A DNA stretch of 16,870 bases from Pseudomonadota bacterium (lineage in GTDB: Bacteria; Pseudomonadota; Alphaproteobacteria; UBA2966; CAIVPW01): positions 1 through 16,870 of the forward strand of contig JAQBXG010000010.1 in NCBI GenBank assembly GCA_027625125.1, in the 5' to 3' direction. The notes under the pieces are model-generated. The model made no database searches, was not told where the DNA came from, and saw only the letters and a program-made list of their open reading frames with translations. Position numbers and translations under genes: made by a program. Positions 7,614 to 14,621 of the stretch are shown here, one piece after another (position 1 is the stretch's first letter; every line of letters starts with the position of its first letter).

Positions 7614-9455
7614 GTGACAACGTCGGATCGAAACCGCGACGACCGGGCGGAGTCTGCACCAACCTGGGTGCGGCCCGTCTTTGTCGCCGCGGTGCTGGTC
7701 TGGCTCCCCAGCTTGATGTTGTTGTGGTTCTACCGGACCGGAAGCTCCGACGAGGGCGCCTACCACTATCAGGCGCTGCATCTTGCCGCCGGAAACGTGC
7801 CGGTGATCGACTATTTCACCTCCCACGCCATCTGGGCGTATTTGCCGTTTGCGGCCGTGGCAGGATTGCTGGGCCCGAGCCTGGAAGCCGGGCGCCTGTT
7901 CGCCGCCTTGTCGGTCGCGGCGACGGTCGCGATGGTCACGTCCCTGGCGAGCCGCCACTACGGCAAGGAGATCGGCCTCTACGCCTTTGTGCTGATGGCG
8001 TTCTGCTGGACCTGGATCGAAAACAATCTCGAGGTTCGGCACTCCGCGGTCGCGAACCTGGCCCTGATTTCGGCGGTATTCGTCCTGGCCCGATTTGACC
8101 GGCATCCTCTGCTGAGGATTGCGGTGGCGGGATTTTGCGTCGGCGTGATGGTCAACAGCCGCGCTGTCCTTCTCCCCCTCGGCATCGTCGTCCTGGCATC
8201 CGCCTGGATGATGCGGCGCCGATGGAACCTCGACATGCCCGCCGCCAGATTTCTGGTGACGTTCGCCGCCGCCGGCCTGGTGCCGTCGATTCCCAGCATT
8301 CTCATCCTTGCCGCTGATCCGGAATCATTCATGTTCAATTACCTGTTGCACCGCGTCGCCTGGACCGCGGAACAGGCAACGGAAAGGACGTGGGTCGAGG
8401 CAACCCTGTGGTTTGTTTCCAGCCGCGCGGCGGCGTTGCGCGCGTTCTTCTCCCCCAACGAGCATGCGAACCTGCTGACCCTGCTGCCCCTCGCGGGGTC
8501 GGTCGCCGTATTCCTGCCGCCCCTGGTTCGACGGCGCAGAGCGGCAGCGCTGTTCGCAGGAACGGTTCCGGTCATCTCGGCGATCGTCCTGGTCGGCATT
8601 TTCGCCAGCTACAGCCTCGCCGACCGTTTCGCTAGCCCGTACCTGCATCACTGGATACCGTTCCTTGTGCTGCTCGGACTTGGCGCGTACGCGAATGGCG
8701 CGGCCGCAATCCCGCGGCTCCGCTGGATCGTCCGCGGCGGCGTCATGGTTGCCGCCCTGCTGAACGCGGCCGAGTTCACCGCCCAAAGCGCCGTGTCCGT
8801 GGTGTTGCGGGGCGACCCGTTCCAGAAACGCCCGCTCGAAATTGCCCGCGTCGCCTGCTGGATCGACCGGAATTTGCCCGAGGACGCAGTCGCCATGGAC
8901 TACCTCGGCGCGGCTGTCGCTGCCTCCGGGCGAAGACTGCCAGCCGGTTTCGAGCAGGGCGTCGGCGCGATGGCGTATTTCTGGGAACAGCCGTATCCCG
9001 AAGAACTCGCGACAAGGTTCAAGATTCTGACGCTGCCGCAATATGTCGCCATGCTGGAGTCGGGCGCCATCACCGCGGTCATCACCTCCGGACTCGCGGA
9101 GCGCCGGCTCAACCCCGCCGATTTCGCTCTGATCGCCGAACGCATCGCGAACCGCTATGCGCAGGTGCCATCTGCGCCCGGCGCAAGCGCATACCAAATC
9201 TTCCTGCGTAACGATCTGGTCGGCCCCGGCGTGTTGCCGTATCGGCCGGCTTTGTGGTTCCGCGAAGGAAAAGACGGCCTCGTCCGCGGGTACTGGAGCC
9301 AGGGCGAATACGCCGCCATGGCGGCCGATGTCTTCGGCGACATCGGCATTTCGCTTCGCACTTTGCCGGCGGACCTGGTCGGCTCGGTCGCCCGCCTTGT
9401 GTGGCTGGACTACGAAGCGCGCTGCGGACGGCTGCTCCCGGCGTCCGCCGGCTAG
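7614..9455 (+). CDS. Polytopic GT-C membrane glycosyltransferase, GT39/ArnT-like
   Basis: A 613-residue inner-membrane protein starting at GTG 7614 with a charged 18-residue cytosolic tail. The first hydrophobic segment is at about 20-40. It is followed at once by SSDEGAYHY (Asp46-Glu47 in the first outer loop), the acidic pair and context expected of GT39/PMT/ArnT-type enzymes that use polyprenyl-phosphate sugars. About nine more hydrophobic segments follow (roughly 66-88, 95-111, 119-136, 144-160, 165-197, 210-234, 285-302, 312-334, 345-392). From about 400 a 210-residue soluble domain begins (CWIDRNLPEDAVAMDY, FEQGVGAMAYFWEQPYPEEL, ITSGL, AYQIFLRNDL), probably periplasmic as in related enzymes. 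The donor could be supplied by the DPM1-like synthase at the right edge. Acceptor unknown. Its stop overlaps the stop of the convergent GT2 gene. Confidence 0.83.
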   Translation: MTTSDRNRDDRAESAPTWVRPVFVAAVLVWLPSLMLLWFYRTGSSDEGAYHYQALHLAAGNVPVIDYFTSHAIWAYLPFAAVAGLLGPSLEAGRLFAALSVAATVAMVTSLASRHYGKEIGLYAFVLMAFCWTWIENNLEVRHSAVANLALISAVFVLARFDRHPLLRIAVAGFCVGVMVNSRAVLLPLGIVVLASAWMMRRRWNLDMPAARFLVTFAAAGLVPSIPSILILAADPESFMFNYLLHRVAWTAEQATERTWVEATLWFVSSRAAALRAFFSPNEHANLLTLLPLAGSVAVFLPPLVRRRRAAALFAGTVPVISAIVLVGIFASYSLADRFASPYLHHWIPFLVLLGLGAYANGAAAIPRLRWIVRGGVMVAALLNAAEFTAQSAVSVVLRGDPFQKRPLEIARVACWIDRNLPEDAVAMDYLGAAVAASGRRLPAGFEQGVGAMAYFWEQPYPEELATRFKILTLPQYVAMLESGAITAVITSGLAERRLNPADFALIAERIANRYAQVPSAPGASAYQIFLRNDLVGPGVLPYRPALWFREGKDGLVRGYWSQGEYAAMAADVFGDIGISLRTLPADLVGSVARLVWLDYEARCGRLLPASAG

Positions 9456-10480
9456 CCCGACGGATTTCGAGCCGGCGGTGCCGCAACCCGGGACGTGCCG
9501 CTCAACACCTTCAGCAATCCGTACGCGGCGCCGGCGCCGATGATGACGGTGAATGCGATGTTCAGGAGTACGGCCGGCACCAAAAAGACCGGGCGATGCC
9601 GGGCGACAAAAGCGAAAAACCCGGCGTACCCGGCCAGGTAGACCACAAACAGGACGGCGCCGGTCGCCGCCAATCCGGCCGGCGCCGGCGCCGGCAACGG
9701 CAGAAGCGACGCCATCGCCAGCGGCAAAGCCGCCAGAAGCGCCGCAGAACTCAGTCCGGTTCCTGCGGAAGTCACACCACCGGACTCAAACTTCCTCCGG
9801 CTGGCAAAGATTTCCATCCACAACGCGACCCTCAGAAAGTACGTGCGCGCGAGCTTGCAAAACCCCGGAAAGTGGTGCCGAACCGAAATCTCCGGATCCA
9901 GCAACATCGAGTGTTGTTCGATCAGCCGGTAGCCCAAATCCTCGTTTTCGTAATCCATGCCCCACCCGAGGCTTTCGTCAAATCCGCCGACGGCTTCAAA
10001 TGCTTTCGCACGGATTCCGGCGCGTGAGGAATCAAACACTTCGTACCCAATCACGCCCTTGCGGGCGAAAAAGTAGTAGTTCAGCAGCGCCTTATAAAGC
10101 GGCGCGGCGCCGGGATTGAGCGGTTGCAGGTCATAGATGCCGACCACGGCATCGGCGTCCTCGATGCGATTGCGGAAACTCGCAAGCGCTCCAGGGAGCA
10201 TGCGGGTATCGCTGTCGAGAAAGAAATAGAACTCGCCCTTCGCCGCTCGCGCGCCCGCGTTACGGGCGCACGCCGGTCCCGCGTTTCGCGGTTGCCGCAC
10301 CAATCGCACCCGGTCCGCGTGCTCGGCCGCAATGCCTTCTACAATCCCAGGCGACTCGTCCGTCGAGCAATCGTCGACAACGAGAATCTCAAGCGGCGCG
10401 TAGCCGGTTTCCAGAACGCTGCGAATGCAGTCTGCGATGGTCCCGGCCGAATTGTAAGACGGGATGATCACGCTGATCAT
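9452..10480 (-). CDS. Family 2 glycosyltransferase with C-terminal membrane segments
   Basis: A 342-residue inverting GT-A glycosyltransferase. From the ATG at 10480: MISVIIPSYNSAGTIADCI is the canonical GT2 beginning, then LVVDDCSTD (34-41), NAGPACARNAGARAAKGEFYFFLDSDT with the DXD-type Asp89-Ser-Asp91, and GGFDESLGWGMDYENEDLGYRL with the Glu180-Asp181 base region. Three or four hydrophobic segments occupy about 244-325, anchoring it in the inner membrane with the catalytic domain in the cytosol. An upstream in-frame ATG at 10531, 3 nt after the radical SAM stop, would add 17 Gly/Ala-rich residues. A GTG lies between them at 10489 behind a GGAGG. The family start favours 10480 or 10489. It follows the radical SAM gene closely, so both are probably one transcript. 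The sugar donor is unknown. Confidence 0.88.
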   Translation of the reverse strand: MISVIIPSYNSAGTIADCIRSVLETGYAPLEILVVDDCSTDESPGIVEGIAAEHADRVRLVRQPRNAGPACARNAGARAAKGEFYFFLDSDTRMLPGALASFRNRIEDADAVVGIYDLQPLNPGAAPLYKALLNYYFFARKGVIGYEVFDSSRAGIRAKAFEAVGGFDESLGWGMDYENEDLGYRLIEQHSMLLDPEISVRHHFPGFCKLARTYFLRVALWMEIFASRRKFESGGVTSAGTGLSSAALLAALPLAMASLLPLPAPAPAGLAATGAVLFVVYLAGYAGFFAFVARHRPVFLVPAVLLNIAFTVIIGAGAAYGLLKVLSGTSRVAAPPARNPSG

Positions 10481-10534
10481 CCCGGACACCCCGCCTCCAA
10501 CAGCCCCGGCTGCATCCCCGGCGCCAGGCATTGC

Positions 10535-11608
10535 CTATGTTCGCCCCACGTTCCGCGCCGCCGACGCCGCCATCTTCGGGTACTGGGAGGCATTCCACAC
10601 CACGTTCGCGGCCAGCGCACATTCAAAACTGCATTTGCACTTGCTGGTCTTGATCCAGTCGACCAACTCTCTGCTTTCTTTTCGCTTCAGCAGTTGCCGG
10701 ACATCGAAATCAACTTCGCGCAGATTTCCCATCGACGAATCAAGAATCTCGCACGGGTGAACTTCGCCGGTCTCGCTGATCACCAGCAATTTCCGGCCGG
10801 CCACGCAGGGCGTCACAAACTCGTCGTCAAAAACAGTGCGAATCAGGTTCTGCCGCGACACATCCCGCACCCCACGCCAAACCGGATACAGAAACCGGTT
10901 TTCCTTTGTTCTGCGGATGCTCTCCAGATACTCGTTTACTTCGACATACTTGTCCCGCGAGTCGGTCTTCAGCGTCGGGTCCTTCACGTCGCCGCGCGCA
11001 TAGGTGATGGACAGATTGTCGAACTGAAAATCCGCGTGCAGCCTGCGCATGGTTTCCAGAATGCGGTCCTCGGATCGGGCGGTGAAGACCGAATTCGCAT
11101 CCAGCACCAGATTGGGAAACCGCGCCCGCAACGGGCTGATCGCCGCATAGCTGGCCCGGATCTTCTCGTATGAGCCCGGCATCGAACGTGCTTCGTCGTG
11201 ATCGTCGCCAATTCCGTCGATCGAGAAGGTCAGCCGCAGATAGGTGTTGGGATGCTGCGGCAGCACGTCTTCGAGGAACCGCACCATGCGGTCCGTCAAA
11301 GATGCGTTCGTCGGAATCGTGATATAGCGCGGGTCGCAGTTGCGGATGAAGATATGAGTCAACTCGGCGAGGTCCTTCCGCAGGAACGGCTCGCCGCCCG
11401 TCAACGAAAGTTGCAACAACGGACCCAATTGGCGGCTGAACCGATCAATTTCATCCAGACTCAACTCGTTTGGCTTTCTCCCCTTTTCGATTTCCGCGTA
11501 ATAGAAGCAGAACTTGCATCGAAAATTGCAGCGGTTCGTGACATAGAAAATCAGATAGCTCACCTGCCTCGGGTCGAGGAAGCTCTTTGCCGAACTCAAA
11601 TTGCCCAT
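10535..11608 (-). CDS. Radical SAM protein with SPASM-like C-terminal cysteines
   Basis: A 357-residue enzyme. The radical SAM cluster motif CNFRCKFC (Cys27, Cys31, Cys34) follows the strand SYLIFYVTNR. LTGGEPFLRKDL (69-80) contains the SAM-binding GGEP motif, and ITIPTNA, LRLTFSIDGIGDDHD and LDANSVF complete the barrel. The C-terminal part has Cys268 (TPCVAGRKLLVISETGEVHPCEIL), Cys286 and a terminal CKCSFECA group (Cys324, 326, 330), which suggests one auxiliary iron-sulfur cluster in a SPASM or Twitch-type extension. Such enzymes modify peptides, proteins or sugar/alcohol substrates. The open frame extends to 12454 but is antisense to the SMP-30 gene there; ATG 11608 leaves a natural N-terminus. 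Its partner is the GT2 that follows, with no obvious precursor peptide nearby, so a carbohydrate or lipid-linked substrate is as likely as a peptide. Confidence 0.9.
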   Translation of the reverse strand: MGNLSSAKSFLDPRQVSYLIFYVTNRCNFRCKFCFYYAEIEKGRKPNELSLDEIDRFSRQLGPLLQLSLTGGEPFLRKDLAELTHIFIRNCDPRYITIPTNASLTDRMVRFLEDVLPQHPNTYLRLTFSIDGIGDDHDEARSMPGSYEKIRASYAAISPLRARFPNLVLDANSVFTARSEDRILETMRRLHADFQFDNLSITYARGDVKDPTLKTDSRDKYVEVNEYLESIRRTKENRFLYPVWRGVRDVSRQNLIRTVFDDEFVTPCVAGRKLLVISETGEVHPCEILDSSMGNLREVDFDVRQLLKRKESRELVDWIKTSKCKCSFECALAANVVWNASQYPKMAASAARNVGRT

Positions 11609-11656
11609 CTCGCGTTCTCGCTCCGTGTGCGGCTCGCATGCGTCCGGCCGGGTTTC

Positions 11657-11685
11657 GATATAGCCCGAATCCGTGTCCCGGCGAA
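11657..11685 (-). promoter_or_regulatory. Weak sigma70-like promoter candidate for the radical SAM/GT2 pair
   Basis: On the minus strand TTCGCC (11685-11680) is followed after 17 nt by TATATC (11662-11657), about 49 nt before the ATG. The -10 is fair and the -35 poor. Position and orientation fit the radical SAM gene; support is by eye only. Confidence 0.3.
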
Positions 11686-11738
11686 TCAATCGGTGGATTT
11701 GCCAGGCGGTTGCTGACCTTGGGGAGTTCAGGATCGTG

Positions 11739-11768
11739 TTGCCGCGAGCAACGCGGCACCCGTATAGT
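11739..11768 (+). promoter_or_regulatory. Sigma70-like promoter candidate for the SMP-30/AsnB/toroid operon
   Basis: TTGCCG at 11739-11744 and TATAGT at 11763-11768 are separated by 18 nt, and the start codon TTG is 57 nt beyond the -10. Both hexamers are close to consensus for a GC-rich genome. The spacer and the end of the -35 are occupied by an inverted repeat (separate entry), as expected for a regulated promoter. Confidence 0.5.
11741..11757. promoter_or_regulatory. Perfect 6-bp inverted repeat overlapping the promoter, possible operator
   Basis: GCCGCG (11741-11746) and CGCGGC (11752-11757) are perfect complements around AGCAA. The element overlaps the -35 and lies within the -35/-10 spacer, the usual place for a repressor or MerR-type activator site. 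A short GC-only palindrome can arise by chance in such DNA, so the operator role is inference from position. Confidence 0.35.
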
Positions 11769-11824
11769 GGCCTCAAACCCGCGTCACATTCAACCGTCGA
11801 AAGCCGCTGAAAAATAACGACGAA

Positions 11825-12694
11825 TTGGCGCCCGCCTGCGTGTGGGCCGCAGGCGCCCGGTTGGGCGAGGGTCCGTTGTGGTCGCCCGTGGATCAGCGGT
11901 TGCATTGGGTCGACATCCTCGCCCGCGAGGTCCACAGCTGCGCGGCCGATGGTGCGCGACGAACCTCCCTCAAGGTCCCCGACACGATCGGCTGCCTTGC
12001 ATTGCGGCGCGACGGTGGCGCGATTGCCGGGCTTGGTCGCGCCGTGGCGTACCTTGACCTGGAAAGTGGCGCCGTCGAACTTGTCGCGACCCCCGAGGAA
12101 GATGCGCCAAACAACCGATTCAATGACGGCAAGTGTGACCGGCGCGGACGATTCTGGGCGGGAACAATGGACCGGGCACTGACGCACCCAACCGGCACTC
12201 TCTACCGGATTGACGACAATCTGCGGGTAACAGCCATGGTTTCGGGATTCGTCGTCACCAACGGCATCGGCTGGAGTCCCGACGACCGAACGCTCTATGT
12301 CACCGACACGGTCAATCGACAGATTCTGGCATTCGATTTCGACCGTGACTCGGGCGACATCTCCGGGCGCCGCGTGTTCGCGCGAATCCCCGATTCCGAT
12401 GGATTTCCGGATGGCCTGACGGTCTCGGCCGACGGAGACGTCTGGAGCGCCCATTGGGACGGCTGGCGCATCACCCGGTACGCGCCCGGCGGCGCCATCC
12501 GCCAGGTGATTCGCATGCCGGTTCCGCGGCCCACCAGTTGCACTTTCGGCGGATCCGACCTCCGAACACTTTACGTAACTTCGGCTGCCGACGGGCTGGC
12601 CGACGATGCGTTGGCGACAGCGCCGCTATCGGGTGCGCTGTTCGCGGTGCCGACGGATACGGTCGGGATTCCAGAAGCTCGATTCGCAGGCTGA
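11825..12694 (+). CDS. SMP-30/gluconolactonase/LRE-family protein
   Basis: A 289-residue six-bladed beta-propeller of the SMP-30/regucalcin group, whose members hydrolyse sugar lactones with a divalent metal. The start TTG 11825 places LGEGPLW at 13-19, as in relatives, with metal ligand Glu15. Further family marks are LHWVDI (26-31), RFNDGKCDRRGRFWAGTM (98-115; Asn100 and Asp101 substrate site), VTNGIGWSPDDRTLYVTDT with metal ligand Asn146, and DGFPDGLTVSADGDVW with metal ligand Asp196. The metal site is therefore intact and activity is expected. No cleavable signal peptide is visible, so it is cytosolic. It heads a close-packed plus-strand set, ending 7 nt before the amidotransferase ATG. 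No sugar dehydrogenase accompanies it, so a simple catabolic role is not evident. A role in forming or opening a sugar-acid lactone in glycan precursor synthesis is an inference. Confidence 0.9.
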   Translation: MAPACVWAAGARLGEGPLWSPVDQRLHWVDILAREVHSCAADGARRTSLKVPDTIGCLALRRDGGAIAGLGRAVAYLDLESGAVELVATPEEDAPNNRFNDGKCDRRGRFWAGTMDRALTHPTGTLYRIDDNLRVTAMVSGFVVTNGIGWSPDDRTLYVTDTVNRQILAFDFDRDSGDISGRRVFARIPDSDGFPDGLTVSADGDVWSAHWDGWRITRYAPGGAIRQVIRMPVPRPTSCTFGGSDLRTLYVTSAADGLADDALATAPLSGALFAVPTDTVGIPEARFAG

Positions 12695-12701
12695 CGCCGT
12701 A

Positions 12702-14609
12702 ATGTGCGGAATCTTCGGCTGGGTGCGCTTTGGCGACGGCCTTGCCGCGGGCGAAATCGAATGCGCCCGGGCAGCAACGAAAACGATGGTTCACCGCGGG
12801 CCGGACGGGTTTGGCGAATGGACGGACCGCCATGTGTACCTGGGACACCAGCGCCTCAGCATCCTCGACCTGACCGATGCGGCGGCCCAGCCGTTCCTCG
12901 GCGGTGATCGGTACGTCCTTGCGTTCAACGGCGAAATCTACAACTACATCGAACTGCGGCAGGAGCTTGAGCGCGAAGGCCGGACCTTCCACACCGATTC
13001 AGACACCGAAGTACTCCTCCACGTCCTTGCCGCCTGGGGCGTTAACGGTCTCCGCCGCCTGGACGGGATGTTTGCCGGCGCGCTCCATGATCGCGAAACT
13101 GGCGAACACCTCCTGTTCCGCGACCCGCTCGGACAAAAGCCGCTGTACGTGCACATATATGATGGCGGCGTCGTATTCGGATCAGAGCTGCGCTCGCTGT
13201 TGTCGCTGCCGCAATTCCGCTGGCAGTTGGATCGCCAGGCGTTTCGGCAATTCCTCGCGCATTCCTACTACCCAAGGCGATCTACGCCGATCGCCGGCGT
13301 GGAAAAACTGCTTCCCGGCTGTCTCCTCAGGATCGGGCGCCAAACAGCGCACCACGAGCGGTGGTGGGAGTCGACGCCCGGCGCCGACCCGCTGGACCTG
13401 TCCTTTGCCGAAGCACGATCCGAGTTTGAAAAACTGTTTGATCGGTCCTGCCGAATCTCGATGCGGTCGGATGTTCCGGTCGGCGTGTTTCTCAGCGGCG
13501 GCATCGACAGCACGCTCGTTCTCGACTCCTGCCATGACGCCGCTCCGGCCGTGCAAGCGTTTTCCGTCTCGATGGCCGAGGCCGACTACGACGAAAGCGC
13601 CAAGGCCGCTGTCGCGGCCGCGCAGATCGGTGTCGCGGCAAGATCAGTCTTGCTCGACGAAGGCGCGCTGCATGCAAGTTTCACGGAGCTGATGGAAGTC
13701 CTCGACGAGCCCCATGGCGACCCCGGATACGTCAACACATACTTCCTCGCCCAGGCCTGCCGACCACACATCACCGTGGCCCTGGCGGGCGATGGCGCCG
13801 ATGAACTGTTTGCCGGATACGCGCCCTTTGCGGGGGTCGCCGCCGCCTCGGTCCTGCGCCATTTGCCGGCCCCCGTCGCGGCCGCGGCCCGCGCCGCGGC
13901 CGGATTTCTCCCCGCGACCGACGGCTATCTGGGACTGCAATTCAAGGCGCTCGCGTACCTGCAAGGCTTTCCGTCACATCCATCGAATCGTCATGGATTG
14001 TGGCTGTCATCGCTGCCGCCCGAGGCTCTGTCGCGCCTGTTGCCCAAGGCCGGCGATGCGTTCTTCGACCCGATGCGCCCCGGCGGCGCGTTTGACGTCC
14101 TTGAGGCCGACGGGCGCCCGGCATCCGGCATCCAGAAGATGCTCCGGTACTACCAAAATGTGTTCCTGCCGGAGTTCGTCTGTCACCACACGGACCGAGC
14201 CGCCATGCTCCACAGCCTGGAGGTGCGAGCGCCGTTCCTGTCCGCCCCGTTGATCGAGTTCGCAAACCGGCTGCCGGATTCGGTCAAGGCGCAAGGATCG
14301 GTGCTGAAGCGCATGCTGCGTGAGTCGTTGCGCGAACGCGGTTATCCGGCGCAGATCGTCGACCAGCGCAAACAGGGCTTCACCTTTCCCCTCGCCCGAT
14401 GGCTCAAGCGGCGTCTCCGTGGCCTGGTCGATGAACTCGTGGCGACAGGCGATCTGGAACATCTCACCGGCGGCGAGATTTCGATGCCCGCGCTTCGGCG
14501 CATCACCGAACTCCACATGTCGGGGCGGCGCAACTACTATCGGATCATCTACAATCTCATCGTCTTTCGCGCATGGCGGCAGCGGTATGCAAACCTTGAT
14601 TTTCAGTAG
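12702..14609 (+). CDS. asnB: Asparagine-synthetase-type glutamine amidotransferase (AsnB family)
   Basis: A 635-residue two-domain enzyme. The N-terminal class II glutaminase domain begins with the obligatory MCGIFG (Cys2 nucleophile after Met removal), HRGPDG (31-36), LGHQRLSILDL and FNGEIYNY (75-82). The C-terminal synthetase domain has the pyrophosphate loop FLSGGIDST (263-271), VALAGDGADELFAGY, the DRAAMLHSLEVRAPFL block and QRKQGFTFPLARWL. All catalytic elements are intact. Reaction class: ammonia from glutamine is passed to an AMP-activated carboxylate, giving an amide. Free-standing asparagine synthesis is possible. However, this longer AsnB type often sits in O-antigen, capsule and exosortase-linked polysaccharide loci, where it is thought to amidate sugar acids or other acceptors, and the neighbours here fit that. 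It follows the SMP-30 gene by 7 nt and precedes the toroid-like gene by 12 nt. Confidence 0.92.
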   Translation: MCGIFGWVRFGDGLAAGEIECARAATKTMVHRGPDGFGEWTDRHVYLGHQRLSILDLTDAAAQPFLGGDRYVLAFNGEIYNYIELRQELEREGRTFHTDSDTEVLLHVLAAWGVNGLRRLDGMFAGALHDRETGEHLLFRDPLGQKPLYVHIYDGGVVFGSELRSLLSLPQFRWQLDRQAFRQFLAHSYYPRRSTPIAGVEKLLPGCLLRIGRQTAHHERWWESTPGADPLDLSFAEARSEFEKLFDRSCRISMRSDVPVGVFLSGGIDSTLVLDSCHDAAPAVQAFSVSMAEADYDESAKAAVAAAQIGVAARSVLLDEGALHASFTELMEVLDEPHGDPGYVNTYFLAQACRPHITVALAGDGADELFAGYAPFAGVAAASVLRHLPAPVAAAARAAAGFLPATDGYLGLQFKALAYLQGFPSHPSNRHGLWLSSLPPEALSRLLPKAGDAFFDPMRPGGAFDVLEADGRPASGIQKMLRYYQNVFLPEFVCHHTDRAAMLHSLEVRAPFLSAPLIEFANRLPDSVKAQGSVLKRMLRESLRERGYPAQIVDQRKQGFTFPLARWLKRRLRGLVDELVATGDLEHLTGGEISMPALRRITELHMSGRRNYYRIIYNLIVFRAWRQRYANLDFQ

Positions 14610-14621
14610 CCGAGTCACTGC

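Noticed and set aside
8325..9197. A 290-codon minus-strand frame
   Set aside because: Shadow of the GT-C gene; biased composition and no domain, while the plus strand encodes clear membrane segments.
9662..9690. GCCGGC-type repeat tract considered as a repeat element
   Set aside because: It encodes the Pro/Ala-rich loop (LPAPAPAG) between membrane segments of the GT2 protein; simple coding low complexity.
11587..11817. A 76-codon, cysteine-containing plus-strand frame considered as a radical SAM precursor peptide
   Set aside because: Its first part is antisense to the radical SAM start, it spans the putative promoter, it has no leader/core pattern and no ribosome site.
11609..12454. A 280-codon 5' extension of the radical SAM frame on the minus strand
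   Set aside because: It runs antisense through the SMP-30 gene, whose metal-site motifs are intact, and shows no domain. The ATG at 11608 gives a normal radical SAM N-terminus.
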